Shown: positions 1 to 7,461 of the stretch, piece after piece
Numbering within the stretch: the first letter of the stretch is position 1
Layout of the letters: each line of letters opens with the position of its first letter
Assembly: GCA_965226245.1 (NCBI GenBank)
Contig: CBDDCL010000015.1
Span: 4,898,001-4,962,000 of the forward strand
From: CBDCYS01 sp965226245
Lineage (GTDB): Bacteria; Acidobacteriota; Terriglobia; Bryobacterales; UBA6623
Direction of reading: 5' to 3'
DNA length: 64,000 nucleotides
Made by a program: the position numbers and the translations under genes
Notes under the pieces: model-generated
What the model was told of the DNA's origin: nothing
Databases searched by the model: none
The model's input: only the letters and a program-made list of their open reading frames with translations

Positions 1-4
1 CAGG

Positions 5-796
5 ATGATCCAGCCGACGACGGTCGCGGTGGGGAATCAGACACCAGTTGCTCAGCCCCAAGCGGACAGTTGGGCCTGGGAGAGCGACCCCCGCATCCAG
101 CGACATCGCGCTTTCGTCGAAAACCACTACGAGTTCTGGAGCAAAGACGCGGTGTGGTCCATCTACGCCAGCCTGCCGAGCAAGCGAGATCTTTCGCGAG
201 ACCGCCTCAATCGAACCTTCCGCAACACCAGCGCTCGTTATTCGGAGGCGTTGAATTACGCACTCGACATCAAGGCTCACGCTAAGGGGTTCACGCGAGA
301 ATTTCCGTCGCACGCCCGACAAAAAGGCGAGATCCCAATCGAGACCTATTCGTGCTACGAAGACGGACTAGTGACCTACGACGTGTCCTTGAACCAGGAG
401 GCAACCTATGGCAGAAGTGGTCTCTGGTTGAATTTGAACGCGGCTACTTACGAGATCCAAAGATTTGTGCAGCTTGCAAACGAAGTCTTCGAGAACGACG
501 ACACATGTATGGATGTGCTGATCCTCTTGAAGAACCTTGAAAACGTGGTAGTTCCCGTGTTCAAGTATGGCAACGTCGTCGACCAGCTTGAGTACGGTGG
601 CTACCATGAGCCGATCGTGCAGCGAGTCGAGCGGGCTCAAATCAGCGACCGAGCTAATTGGAACAAGATATGTCCCCCCGTGGTAGATCTTCTTCGTGCC
701 ATTGCTCGGATATTCGGGGCCACTGACATCCCCCAGAACTACTGGGATGCCCAAGGATTCCTTGACTATTCCAAGATCGATAGTAGAGCCTACTGA
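5..796 (+). CDS. Unrecognised 263-residue protein
   Basis: I do not recognise a family. The protein is soluble, with no signal peptide or membrane segment, and is rich in Asn, Glu, Tyr and Trp. The second half (about residues 150-250) looks alpha-helical, with a stretch near residue 140 reading GRSGLWLNLNAATYEIQRF. The ATG lies only four bases inside the window, so the true start may be further upstream and the gene may be incomplete here. A short membrane ORF follows 35 bp downstream on the same strand. Its base composition is less GC-rich than the housekeeping genes further right, in keeping with an accessory region. Confidence 0.6.
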   Translation: MIQPTTVAVGNQTPVAQPQADSWAWESDPRIQRHRAFVENHYEFWSKDAVWSIYASLPSKRDLSRDRLNRTFRNTSARYSEALNYALDIKAHAKGFTREFPSHARQKGEIPIETYSCYEDGLVTYDVSLNQEATYGRSGLWLNLNAATYEIQRFVQLANEVFENDDTCMDVLILLKNLENVVVPVFKYGNVVDQLEYGGYHEPIVQRVERAQISDRANWNKICPPVVDLLRAIARIFGATDIPQNYWDAQGFLDYSKIDSRAY

Positions 797-831
797 TTTT
801 CCGATTTTGTGAGTGAATTGGTTCCAAAACC

Positions 832-1002
832 ATGCCCACCAGCACCGAGCCCGCAGGCGGCTTCGACCATATCAAACGCTTTCTCGATCAGCTCGCCGAC
901 ATCCTGCAGAACCAGGTGGCACGGCTATTGCTGGCACTGGCCGGACTGATCGCCATACTCAAGCTATTCATCGACAAGATCAAAGATGTATTCCCGTTCT
1001 GA
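832..1002 (+). CDS. Small single-span membrane protein (56 aa), tentative
   Basis: An ATG ORF of 56 codons begins 35 bp after the preceding gene. Residues 1-27 are amphipathic (a Phe-Asp-His-Ile-Lys-Arg-Phe-Leu stretch), residues 29-45 form a Leu/Ala/Ile-rich hydrophobic segment, and a Lys-containing tail ends in Pro-Phe. That is the shape of a small membrane protein, comparable to holin-like or toxin-like peptides, but no family is recognised. The ribosome binding site is weak. Its position next to an unrecognised gene is the main argument for it being real. Confidence 0.35.
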   Translation: MPTSTEPAGGFDHIKRFLDQLADILQNQVARLLLALAGLIAILKLFIDKIKDVFPF

Positions 1003-1103
1003 TCTCCTGCCCGATGAGCGCGCGGTTCTACTAGAAAAGAACAAGCGAAATGCACCGTGTGGGCTGTGGACTCTCTGGAACGACGGCCCAACTCCCAGAA
1101 TTA

Positions 1104-1216
1104 GGCTGATGGAGGCTGATGAGGCTGATGGGGCTGATGGGGCTGATGGGGCTGATGGGGCTGATGGGGCTGATGGGGCTGATGGGGCTGATGGGGCTGA
1201 TGGGGGGCTGATGGGG
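1104..1216. repeat. 9-bp tandem repeat, about 12 units of GCTGATGGG
   Basis: The unit GCTGATGGG is repeated about twelve times; the first two or three units diverge (GGA, GAG) and the last is stretched by extra Gs. It translates as Ala-Asp-Gly repeats forward and Ala-Pro-Ser repeats in reverse, so both strands stay open, but no gene with normal flanking protein sequence contains it. Most likely a slippage-prone intergenic microsatellite. Confidence 0.9.
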
Positions 1217-1591
1217 ACATCACCGGATTTTATTGTCAACTTTTGCGGAACCGCCCGCAGCAGCCCCGAGCCGCGAACTCCCCACCCAACGGCCCGAACC
1301 GGCTACCGACACGCCACTTTGGCCCCAAAAGACCGCTTCCCCCCAGAACCGCAAATCACCCCAACTCAGTCACGGATAAATTGAAAATATAGTCCCTTTG
1401 TATTCAACAGGATTACCCACCGCCCGCAAGGAATCCCCAGATCGACTTGTTATCCTAAAAGCGACAAAACCAACAATGACTCAGTTGCAACTTAAAGGAG
1501 AGAACAACCATTCCACGGCCTCGCCGGGACCCAAAAGCCAGAAAGCCTCTCACAGACACTCAAATACTCTCATTGAAAAAAGTCACCCCTT
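1217..1591. other. Gap between the tandem repeat and the HTH pseudogene
   Basis: No convincing gene. The stretch from about 1380 is AT-rich. A motif CACTTTGGCCCC near 1315 also occurs upstream of the intact HTH cassette near 58778, as does an AT-rich run followed by AGTCAC. This may be shared upstream sequence of the cassette family. Confidence 0.4.
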
Positions 1592-1850
1592 ATGAATGAA
1601 CAGCTTACAACCCTGCGGAACAAGACCATTGAAGCTCTTTTGCTAACGAATACGATCGATAGAGCGGCAAAGAGAGCAAATGTGAGTGAAGCATCCATTT
1701 ATCGCTGGATGAAACAGAAAAGCTTCCAGACTGCCCTCAGAGCAACCCGGCGGGACATTCTTGCCCACACCACCACCCGCCGCCATCGACGACATCATCG
1801 AACGACTCAAAACCCTCGAAGCGCAACGGCTGAGCCATCAAAATGGATAA
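1592..1850 (+). pseudogene. HTH regulator remnant (copy A of the HTH cassette)
   Basis: The first 57 or so codons encode a homeodomain-like HTH (IEALLLTNTIDRAAKRANVS then a Tyr-Arg-Trp-Met motif) that aligns with the start of the intact gene at 58845 (IEALFASRSIAAAARKAGVG, then Arg-Arg-Trp-Leu). After the residues Ile-Leu-Ala-His the frame is lost. A different frame then gives IDDIIERLKTLEAQ and a stop at 1850, matching the C-terminal DVIERLQTVEKNQ of the intact copy. About 50-60 central residues are therefore missing and the two ends are out of frame. The Trp-rich partner gene that follows the other copies is absent. Confidence 0.7.
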
Positions 1851-1953
1851 GCCGCGGCAGAAAGCAACTTCAGAGCCGCGGGCGGAAGCCTGCGGTCAAG
1901 CGTCCGGAAGAGCCTGGTATGTGGCCGACCGGAGGTTTCCGCATCCCGGCCGC

Positions 1954-3645
1954 TCAGGTGTGCCCGCGCGCTCGACCACGGATACTGTCGCCGCATCCGA
2001 CCCGGCTGACGATCAACCCAACTAGCACCGTCACGAGGCAGCCCACCAGGTTGTACCAAAGAAAGGATATGCTGGTGTTCCGGCTGGCCCAAGCCACGGC
2101 GGCCAACCCCGCGAGCATGCCCGCGAAAGCGCCGTTGCCGTTGGCCCGCCAGGGGCCGAAGGCCAGTACGAACGCACCCAGCATGGAGCCGTAGAAAAGC
2201 GACCCGACAATGTTGACCGCCTCGATCAGCGAACCGAGTTGTCCCGCAAAGCCGGCAAAGGCCATGGCGTAGAGGCCCCAGAATGCGGTCGCGATCCTCG
2301 AGACCGTGACGTAGTGGTGATCGGCGGCGTGTTTGCGGATGTAGGTTCGGTAATGGTCCATCACCGTGACGGCCGCCAGCGAGTTTAGCTCGGACGAAAT
2401 GCTCGACATCGCCGCGGCGAAAACGGCCGCCATGATGAGCCCGACCAGCCCGGCTGGAAGGTAGGTCAGCACGAAGGTCAGGAAAATATAATTCGTGTCG
2501 TTGTAGGTTGCGCCGTCTTTGCGCTGTTCGGCGAGCGAGATGCCTTCCCGCCGCGCTGCCTGGAAACCGGCTTCCGCGTCGAAATAGGCTCTTCGCGAGC
2601 TGGAAGTTTCCGCCCGCAGCAGTGACCGCGCCGCGTCCCGCCGTTCGGAGAAAGCGCGGTCATATCTTTGCTGGACCGAGGCATAGGCCGGATCGTTCGA
2701 CTCTTCCAGCGCCCGCCGCTCGACACTGTTGAACAGCAGCGGCGGCTGTTCGAACAAGAAGAACGAAAAGACCATCGCGCCGGTCAGCAGGATCACGAAC
2801 TGCAGCGGAACCTTGACCACCGAGTTGAGCAGCAGGCTCAAGCGCACATGGCGGATCGACTTGCCCGTCAAGTAGCGCTGTACTTGCGACTGGTCACAAC
2901 CGAAATAGGCCAGCGCCAGGAAGGATCCGCCGATAAGCCCCGACCACAGGTTGTAGCGGTTTTGCCAATCGAAGGAGAGATCGACCGCCCGCAACTTCCC
3001 TGAAGTCCCGGCAAGATAGAGCGCGTCGCCAAACGATACATCGGAGGGCAGCGTGAATACGGCCGCGAGAAAAGCCGCGACGATGCCCAGCAGCATGACG
3101 GTCATTTGCTGCGCGTCGGTCCACATCACCGCCTTGATGCCGCCGATCGAGGTGTAGCCGACGACGAGCACGCCCATCGTCAGGATCGTCGCCCACTCGG
3201 GCCAACCCACCATGATCGAAAGAACGACCGCCGGCGCATAGAGGGCTATCCCCACTCCCAGCCCGCGCTGGATGAGGAAAATGAGGCTGGCAAGGGTCCG
3301 GGTCTTGCGGTCGAAACGTTTCTCGAGATACTCGTAGGCGGTGTAAACCCCCGAGCGATGAAAAAAGGGCACGGCCACCGCCGAGATAATCACCATCGCG
3401 ATCGGCAAGCCGAAATAGAACTGCACGAAGCGAATGCCGTCGACGTAGCCTTGCCCGGTGGTGCCGATGAAGGTGATGGCGCTCGCCTGCGTCGCCATGA
3501 TGGAGAGCCCGATCACCCACCAGCGCATGGACTTGCCCGCCAGAAGGTAGTCGTGCACCGAACTGCTGCCGCGGGAACGGTACAAGCCGTACCCGATGAT
3601 GCCGGCGAGGGAAACCGCCAGCACGAGCCAGTCAAGCGGTCTCAT
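1954..3645 (-). CDS. Sodium:solute symporter (SSS family)
   Basis: A 563-residue polytopic membrane protein of the SSS family (PutP/SGLT type), importing an unidentified solute with Na+. Diagnostic sequence includes the N-terminal DYLLAGKSMRWWVIGLSIMA followed by TFIGTTGQGY, and GGIKAVMWTDAQQ further on. About 13 hydrophobic segments can be counted. Between about residues 300 and 390 there is a long charged insert rich in Arg, Glu and Ala (for example RRALEESNDPAYASVQQRYD) that looks like a coiled-coil hairpin, longer than in typical members. A small membrane protein gene lies upstream on the same strand after 150 bp. The solute may be a sugar or sugar acid given the isomerase and sulfatase nearby, but that is inference. 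Confidence 0.9.
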   Translation of the reverse strand: MRPLDWLVLAVSLAGIIGYGLYRSRGSSSVHDYLLAGKSMRWWVIGLSIMATQASAITFIGTTGQGYVDGIRFVQFYFGLPIAMVIISAVAVPFFHRSGVYTAYEYLEKRFDRKTRTLASLIFLIQRGLGVGIALYAPAVVLSIMVGWPEWATILTMGVLVVGYTSIGGIKAVMWTDAQQMTVMLLGIVAAFLAAVFTLPSDVSFGDALYLAGTSGKLRAVDLSFDWQNRYNLWSGLIGGSFLALAYFGCDQSQVQRYLTGKSIRHVRLSLLLNSVVKVPLQFVILLTGAMVFSFFLFEQPPLLFNSVERRALEESNDPAYASVQQRYDRAFSERRDAARSLLRAETSSSRRAYFDAEAGFQAARREGISLAEQRKDGATYNDTNYIFLTFVLTYLPAGLVGLIMAAVFAAAMSSISSELNSLAAVTVMDHYRTYIRKHAADHHYVTVSRIATAFWGLYAMAFAGFAGQLGSLIEAVNIVGSLFYGSMLGAFVLAFGPWRANGNGAFAGMLAGLAAVAWASRNTSISFLWYNLVGCLVTVLVGLIVSRVGCGDSIRGRARGHT

Positions 3646-3680
3646 TAGTACAGTACCTGCATCATGAAATTCGCCCCAAA

Positions 3681-3806
3681 CGTGGTAGAAAATTTGCCAA
3701 CCAGATCGGAGCCCCGACCGTCAGGGAGGGGTTAGCCGCTTCGACACGCCTCATCCGCCAGCGGCTACGCTTCCCCTTTTGGTTGCGGCTCGTCTGCGTT
3801 AGGGAA
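3681..3806. repeat. Dispersed intergenic repeat, family A, copy 1
   Basis: Contains GAGCCCCGACCGTCAGGGAG and ends in TTGCGGCTCGTCTGCGTTAGG. It matches copy 2 at 8419-8550 in the same orientation and copy 3 at 27634-27761 in reverse, through shared blocks (GCCAACCA, AGAAAATTTG or AGAAATTTC, CGACACGC.TCATCCG.CAGCGGC, GGTTGCGG). The downstream edge supplies the stop codon of the small membrane ORF on the opposite strand. Confidence 0.75.
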
Positions 3807-4032
3807 GATCAAACCGGACGGTAAACACGTACAAGACGACGATCCAAAGCGCCAGATGGATCAGAACCGCCGTGTAAGCGCGCGGCCAGGAGCCCAAGAT
3901 CGGGGAGGACTCGTCCTCTTCGTCCTCGGCTTCGTTGCGGTTGTCGAGCTGATCGGTCAAGGGCGGTTCTCCGGGCCAAGCCAGGCCACAGTCTAGCAGG
4001 ATGCGGTTCAGGAACCCCGGCGCGGGCCGCAA
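3799..4032 (-). CDS. Small C-tail-anchored membrane protein beside the symporter
   Basis: A 77-residue ORF with an acidic middle (NRNEAEDEEDESSP) and a C-terminal hydrophobic helix (TAVLIHLALWIVVLYVFTV) ending in Arg-Phe-Asp-Leu-Pro. The start would be TTG and no strong ribosome binding site is visible, so the 5' end is uncertain. It precedes the SSS symporter by 150 bp on the same strand. Small membrane partners are known for some secondary transporters, so an accessory role is possible, but no homology is recognised. Confidence 0.5.
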   Translation of the reverse strand: MRPAPGFLNRILLDCGLAWPGEPPLTDQLDNRNEAEDEEDESSPILGSWPRAYTAVLIHLALWIVVLYVFTVRFDLP

Positions 4033-4104
4033 TCCGTCCGAGGGGCGGTCGGCAATAACTCGGAGTTGCGAGTACCAGTTTATGGAGGGATCTGGAACGA
4101 TCCG

Positions 4105-4944
4105 CTAACCCGCGGCAATCTGTGAACGAAGGAAGCCCACAATCCGCGGCACCGCCGCCTTCACATCGTCGCCCTGAAATCGGTTCGGCTCGTAGACAAT
4201 GTCGACGAAACCGTGATAGTGGACTCCCCGCAAGATATCAAAGACCTTCGGGTAGTCGATATTCGGCTCGGAGCCGTCCGCGCGGGGGTGGTAAAACTTG
4301 ACCCGGACGTGGCGCGCCAGCGGCGCCGTGATGCGGATGCTCTCCATGAAGTCCGTGCCCCGCAACGACTCGGGAACGTCCCCGCTGGCGCCCTTCGAGC
4401 CGGCATACTGTCCGGTGTCGAGTATCAATGTGAGGTTAGGGTGATCGACCAGCTTCGTGAAACGGAGCACGTCCTCTCCGGTCCGGCAAAGGTGGGCATG
4501 ATTGTGGTTTTGCAGGCCGACGGGGAGACCCCATTCGGCTGCCTCGCCGCACACCTTCCGAATGCCGTCGGCCGCCCTTTGGAAGGCGGCTTCGCGGTCT
4601 TGTTCATTTTTCGGGTTCCCCGCGAACACCCGGAGGATTGGCGCTCCCAAGAACCTCGCCGCATGGATCGCCTCGAGCGCCTTTTCGAACTCGGCGCGGG
4701 CCGAGTCGGCGGGATTGCCGAAATTCGTTGTCACGCTGAACATCGAAATCGAAAGGCCGTGATCGAGGTAAGCGCGCCGGATCTTTTTCAAATACCCCGT
4801 ACTCAACTCGGGAAGATTGCGAACGTGCAGGCTGGCGCCCTCGATGTCCAGCTCGCGGCAGTGGGCGAGAAAATTCCCGATACTCATGCGGCCTTCGGAA
4901 ATCAGCCGGGAATAGTTCAACGAGTAGTCGCTGATCTTGATCAT
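4105..4944 (-). CDS. Sugar phosphate isomerase/epimerase family protein
   Basis: A 279-residue xylose-isomerase-like TIM barrel (AP endonuclease 2 superfamily). Conserved positions include VGLQNHNHAH in the middle, ILDTGQYAG (metal-binding Asp) and a C-terminal YPKVFDILRGVHYHGFVDIVYEP with the terminal metal-ligand Glu. The start at MIKISDYSLN is chosen because it matches the family N-terminus; the frame stays open further upstream but that part is not protein-like. It probably isomerises or epimerises a sugar or keto-acid taken up for catabolism; the substrate cannot be read from sequence. It is divergent from the sulfatase, with only 166 bp between the two starts. Confidence 0.87.
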   Translation of the reverse strand: MIKISDYSLNYSRLISEGRMSIGNFLAHCRELDIEGASLHVRNLPELSTGYLKKIRRAYLDHGLSISMFSVTTNFGNPADSARAEFEKALEAIHAARFLGAPILRVFAGNPKNEQDREAAFQRAADGIRKVCGEAAEWGLPVGLQNHNHAHLCRTGEDVLRFTKLVDHPNLTLILDTGQYAGSKGASGDVPESLRGTDFMESIRITAPLARHVRVKFYHPRADGSEPNIDYPKVFDILRGVHYHGFVDIVYEPNRFQGDDVKAAVPRIVGFLRSQIAAG

Positions 4945-5110
4945 GGTGCGCCTCCGGCCACATCGTAGCAGAACCGCATGGCGTCTTTTCCGGCGAGCAA
5001 TACAAAGAAAACCAGTAGCGCGGCGACTCAGCGCAGCGGCCGGCCAGTTTACGGATGCGTACGGCGTAACCGGCAAAATCTCTCCCCCCGACGGCGCTAA
5101 GATAGTCCCC

Positions 5111-6523
5111 ATGTCACGCCTCGTCGCCGTTCTGTTCTTGTTAGCGCCCGCGCTATTTTCCGCCGATCCCCGCCCAAACCTGATCTTCATCCTGACCGAC
5201 GATCAGCGCGCTGACATGATGGGCAACGTGACGCCCCACGTGAAGACGCCCGAGATGGACCGCATCGTCGACGACGGCGTGCGCTTCGAACGCGCCTACG
5301 TCACCACCCCCATCTGCATGGCCAGCCGCGCCTCGATCTTGTCCGGGACTTGGGAGCGGACGAACCGCTACACGGGCGGCGCTCCGCGTATCGACAATCG
5401 TTTCATGCTGTCTTCCTACCCGACGCTGCTGCGAAAAGCGGGCTACCAGGTCGGCTATGTCGGCAAATGGCACGTCGCGGTGAACGACGGCATCATCGAC
5501 CAGATGTTCGATTCTTATGAGCGGCTGCGCCACCCCTACCTGCGCCAGCAGCCCGATGGCAGCGTGCGTCATCTGAGCGACATCGCCGGAGAAAAGGCCA
5601 TCGAGTTTCTGCGATCGACCTCGCGCGACAAGCCGTTCTGTTTGTCACTGAGCTTCAACGCGCCGCATGCCGAGGATTGGAATCCGGATCAGTACATCGC
5701 GCCGCCGGGCGTTATCGATCTCTACGAGGGCCTAACGGTCCCGAAGCCGCCCCTCTCCGAGCCCGCCTTTTTTAATGCGCAGCCGGCGTTTCTGAAGTTC
5801 GAGGCGATGAACCGCCACCGCTGGTACTGGCGCTTCGACAACGAGCGCAAGCGGCAACTACTGACGAAGCGCTACTACGCCATGATTACGGGCGTTGACC
5901 GCGTGATCGGCCGCGTGCGGCAGGCGCTCGACGAGATCGGCGCGGCCGATGACACCGTAATCATGCTGATGGGAGACAACGGTTATTTCCTGGGCGACCG
6001 CGGCTGGGCGGGAAAATGGAAACCGCACGAGGTTTCGATCCGCGTGCCGCTGATTGTCTTCGACCCCAAGCTCGAGGAATCCAAGCGCGGCGCCAAGCCG
6101 CGGGAGTTTGCGTTAAACGTGGATATCGCTCCGACCTTGCTGGAGTACGCCGGTCTCGAGCCTCCGGCGGAGTGGCAGGGCCGCGGCCTGCTGCCGATCA
6201 TTCGCGGCGAGACGCCCGCCGACTGGCGGACCGATTTCTTCCACGAGTTTCTGGGAACCCACGCGACCATCGCCGATTACGAGGGCATCCGCACCCAGCG
6301 TTACAAATACGCCCGCTACATCGAGCAGGACCCGCTCTACGAGGAAGTCTACGATCTCGAGGTTGACCCCCACGAGGAGCACAATCTCGTGGATAAGCCA
6401 CAGTATTCCCAATTAGTCCGTCAGTTGAGGAAACGCAACGATGAACTGCGCGATCAGCTCGGCGGCGTGTGGATTCCCTGGCCCGACGACGAGTTACTCA
6501 CGCGCAACCGGAAACGGCGTTGA
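5111..6523 (+). CDS. Secreted sulfatase (type I, formylglycine-dependent)
   Basis: A 470-residue arylsulfatase-family hydrolase. The first residues (MSRLVAVLFLLAPALFSAD) form a cleavable signal peptide, so it acts in the periplasm or outside. PNLIFILTDDQRADMMG carries the metal-binding Asp pair. The active-site motif is CMASRAS: the modified Cys followed by Ala instead of the classical Pro (C-x-A-x-R variant), still suitable for conversion to formylglycine. Downstream are GDNGYFLGDRGW, a Lys-containing GKWKPHE and the C-terminal YDLEVDPHEEHNL typical of sulfatases. The ATG at 5111 fits the signal peptide. Likely removes sulfate from polysaccharide or host- or plant-derived glycans. Confidence 0.93.
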   Translation: MSRLVAVLFLLAPALFSADPRPNLIFILTDDQRADMMGNVTPHVKTPEMDRIVDDGVRFERAYVTTPICMASRASILSGTWERTNRYTGGAPRIDNRFMLSSYPTLLRKAGYQVGYVGKWHVAVNDGIIDQMFDSYERLRHPYLRQQPDGSVRHLSDIAGEKAIEFLRSTSRDKPFCLSLSFNAPHAEDWNPDQYIAPPGVIDLYEGLTVPKPPLSEPAFFNAQPAFLKFEAMNRHRWYWRFDNERKRQLLTKRYYAMITGVDRVIGRVRQALDEIGAADDTVIMLMGDNGYFLGDRGWAGKWKPHEVSIRVPLIVFDPKLEESKRGAKPREFALNVDIAPTLLEYAGLEPPAEWQGRGLLPIIRGETPADWRTDFFHEFLGTHATIADYEGIRTQRYKYARYIEQDPLYEEVYDLEVDPHEEHNLVDKPQYSQLVRQLRKRNDELRDQLGGVWIPWPDDELLTRNRKRR

Positions 6524-6600
6524 GCGGGGGCCGGCGGGCCTTCTGACTACGTCTGCATCGTTCGCGGCGTTCGCTGGGCCCCTTGGCCCCCAGCGCACGC

Positions 6601-6630
6601 TTGACAGTATCCATCACCCCTTGCTAGCCT
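6601..6630 (+). promoter_or_regulatory. Candidate sigma-70 promoter for groES
   Basis: TTGACA at 6601-6606, an 18-bp spacer and TAGCCT at 6625-6630, about 85 bp before the groES start. No CIRCE inverted repeat is visible between it and the gene. Confidence 0.35.
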
Positions 6631-6715
6631 GCCTATTCTGCGTTTGTTTCGCTCTTTAGCTGAGCGGCCAACCCACAAGCGCATCCTGAAATCGAATGGA
6701 CGCAGGAGGAGAAAA

Positions 6716-7003
6716 GTGACAGTAAAGCCCTTATATGACCGCCTTGTGGCGAAACGAAGCGAAGAAGGGGAGCAAATCCAAGGCGGCATCATCATCCCCG
6801 ATTCCGCGAAAGAAAAGCCCCAAGAAGCGGAAATACTCGCCGCCGGCAACGGCAAGCGCCTCGAGGACGGAACCATCGTCCCTCTCGACGTCAAAGCGGG
6901 GGACAAAGTGCTGATCGGCAAGTACGCGGGAACCGAAATCACGGTGGACGGCGACGAGTTGCTGATCATCAGGGAAGACGAAGTTCTGGGAGTTCTCGAG
7001 TAG
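6716..7003 (+). CDS. groES: Co-chaperonin GroES
   Basis: A 95-residue GroES, the lid of the GroEL folding chamber. The N-terminal VTVKPLYDRLVAKR, the mobile loop with GGIIIPDSAKEKP, and VKAGDKVLIGKYAGTEI followed by ELLIIREDEVLGVLE cover the whole family length. The GTG at 6716 is chosen because AGGAGGAG ends six bases upstream and the resulting length fits the family. The open frame continues upstream of this but is not GroES-like. Unusually, no groEL follows; the next gene is cysteine synthase after a 458-bp gap, so this is either a second groES or the chaperonin genes are split. Confidence 0.95.
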   Translation: MTVKPLYDRLVAKRSEEGEQIQGGIIIPDSAKEKPQEAEILAAGNGKRLEDGTIVPLDVKAGDKVLIGKYAGTEITVDGDELLIIREDEVLGVLE

Positions 7004-7461
7004 ACCCAACCTGCCCCTTGCTAGTCGCCGCTAGCGTAACGCGCCAACCAGACTGCGACCTGGGCCAGTCGTTTTACGGCTGGTAGGCGGACCCTGCCAG
7101 CCCAGGCTGACAGCCCGTTTTCAACGGGCTTCAAACTCAGTAACGACCCCCGCCGCGAAACGCTGGCTGAAGAGGTGTAACAGAGCCATCTTCGAGAGGT
7201 GGCGACAAAGCACCGAAGCCGGTTGCCGAAATTCACACCTGCTTACAGTCTTGGCTCATTGACTAGATCGACACAAATAGATACTAGATCACGTCAAATG
7301 GAATATAGATAGAGGCCAATAGGGATACAAGACTCATTCTCCTATTTCTTGACAGGAATAGTAGAGATTCTCTAGCATCAAAAGGGGATTCTCAAGCATC
7401 AAGATAGTATGGAAGGTCCCAAACCCGCCGATCCACCCCGGGTTGGGCGAAGGATTCGAAC
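7004..7461. other. Gap between groES and the cysteine operon
   Basis: No gene seen. From 7020 to 7240 the sequence is GC-rich with AGCCCGTTTTCAACGGGCT, a short hairpin, in a context resembling repeat-derived sequence near 27480-27600. From 7250 to 7440 it becomes strikingly AT-rich and carries the candidate promoter and a direct repeat described separately. Confidence 0.6.
7349..7402 (+). promoter_or_regulatory. Candidate promoter and 16-bp direct repeat upstream of the cysteine operon
   Basis: TTGACA at 7349-7354, 18-bp spacer, TAGCAT at 7373-7378. The -10 region lies inside the first copy of GATTCTCTAGCATCAA (7366-7381), repeated at 7387-7402 as GATTCTCAAGCATCAA, one mismatch, 21-bp period. 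Two turns of helix between copies would suit a dimeric regulator or two sites on one face. The regulator is unknown. Confidence 0.4.

Noticed and set aside
986..1384. 132-codon ORF through the nonamer repeat with Ala-Asp-Gly repeats
   Set aside because: The flanking residues are low complexity, both strands are equally open, and no ribosome binding site or family match is visible.
6541..6700. CIRCE heat-shock operator upstream of groES
   Set aside because: No TTAGCACTC/GAGTGCTAA inverted repeat is present in the interval.
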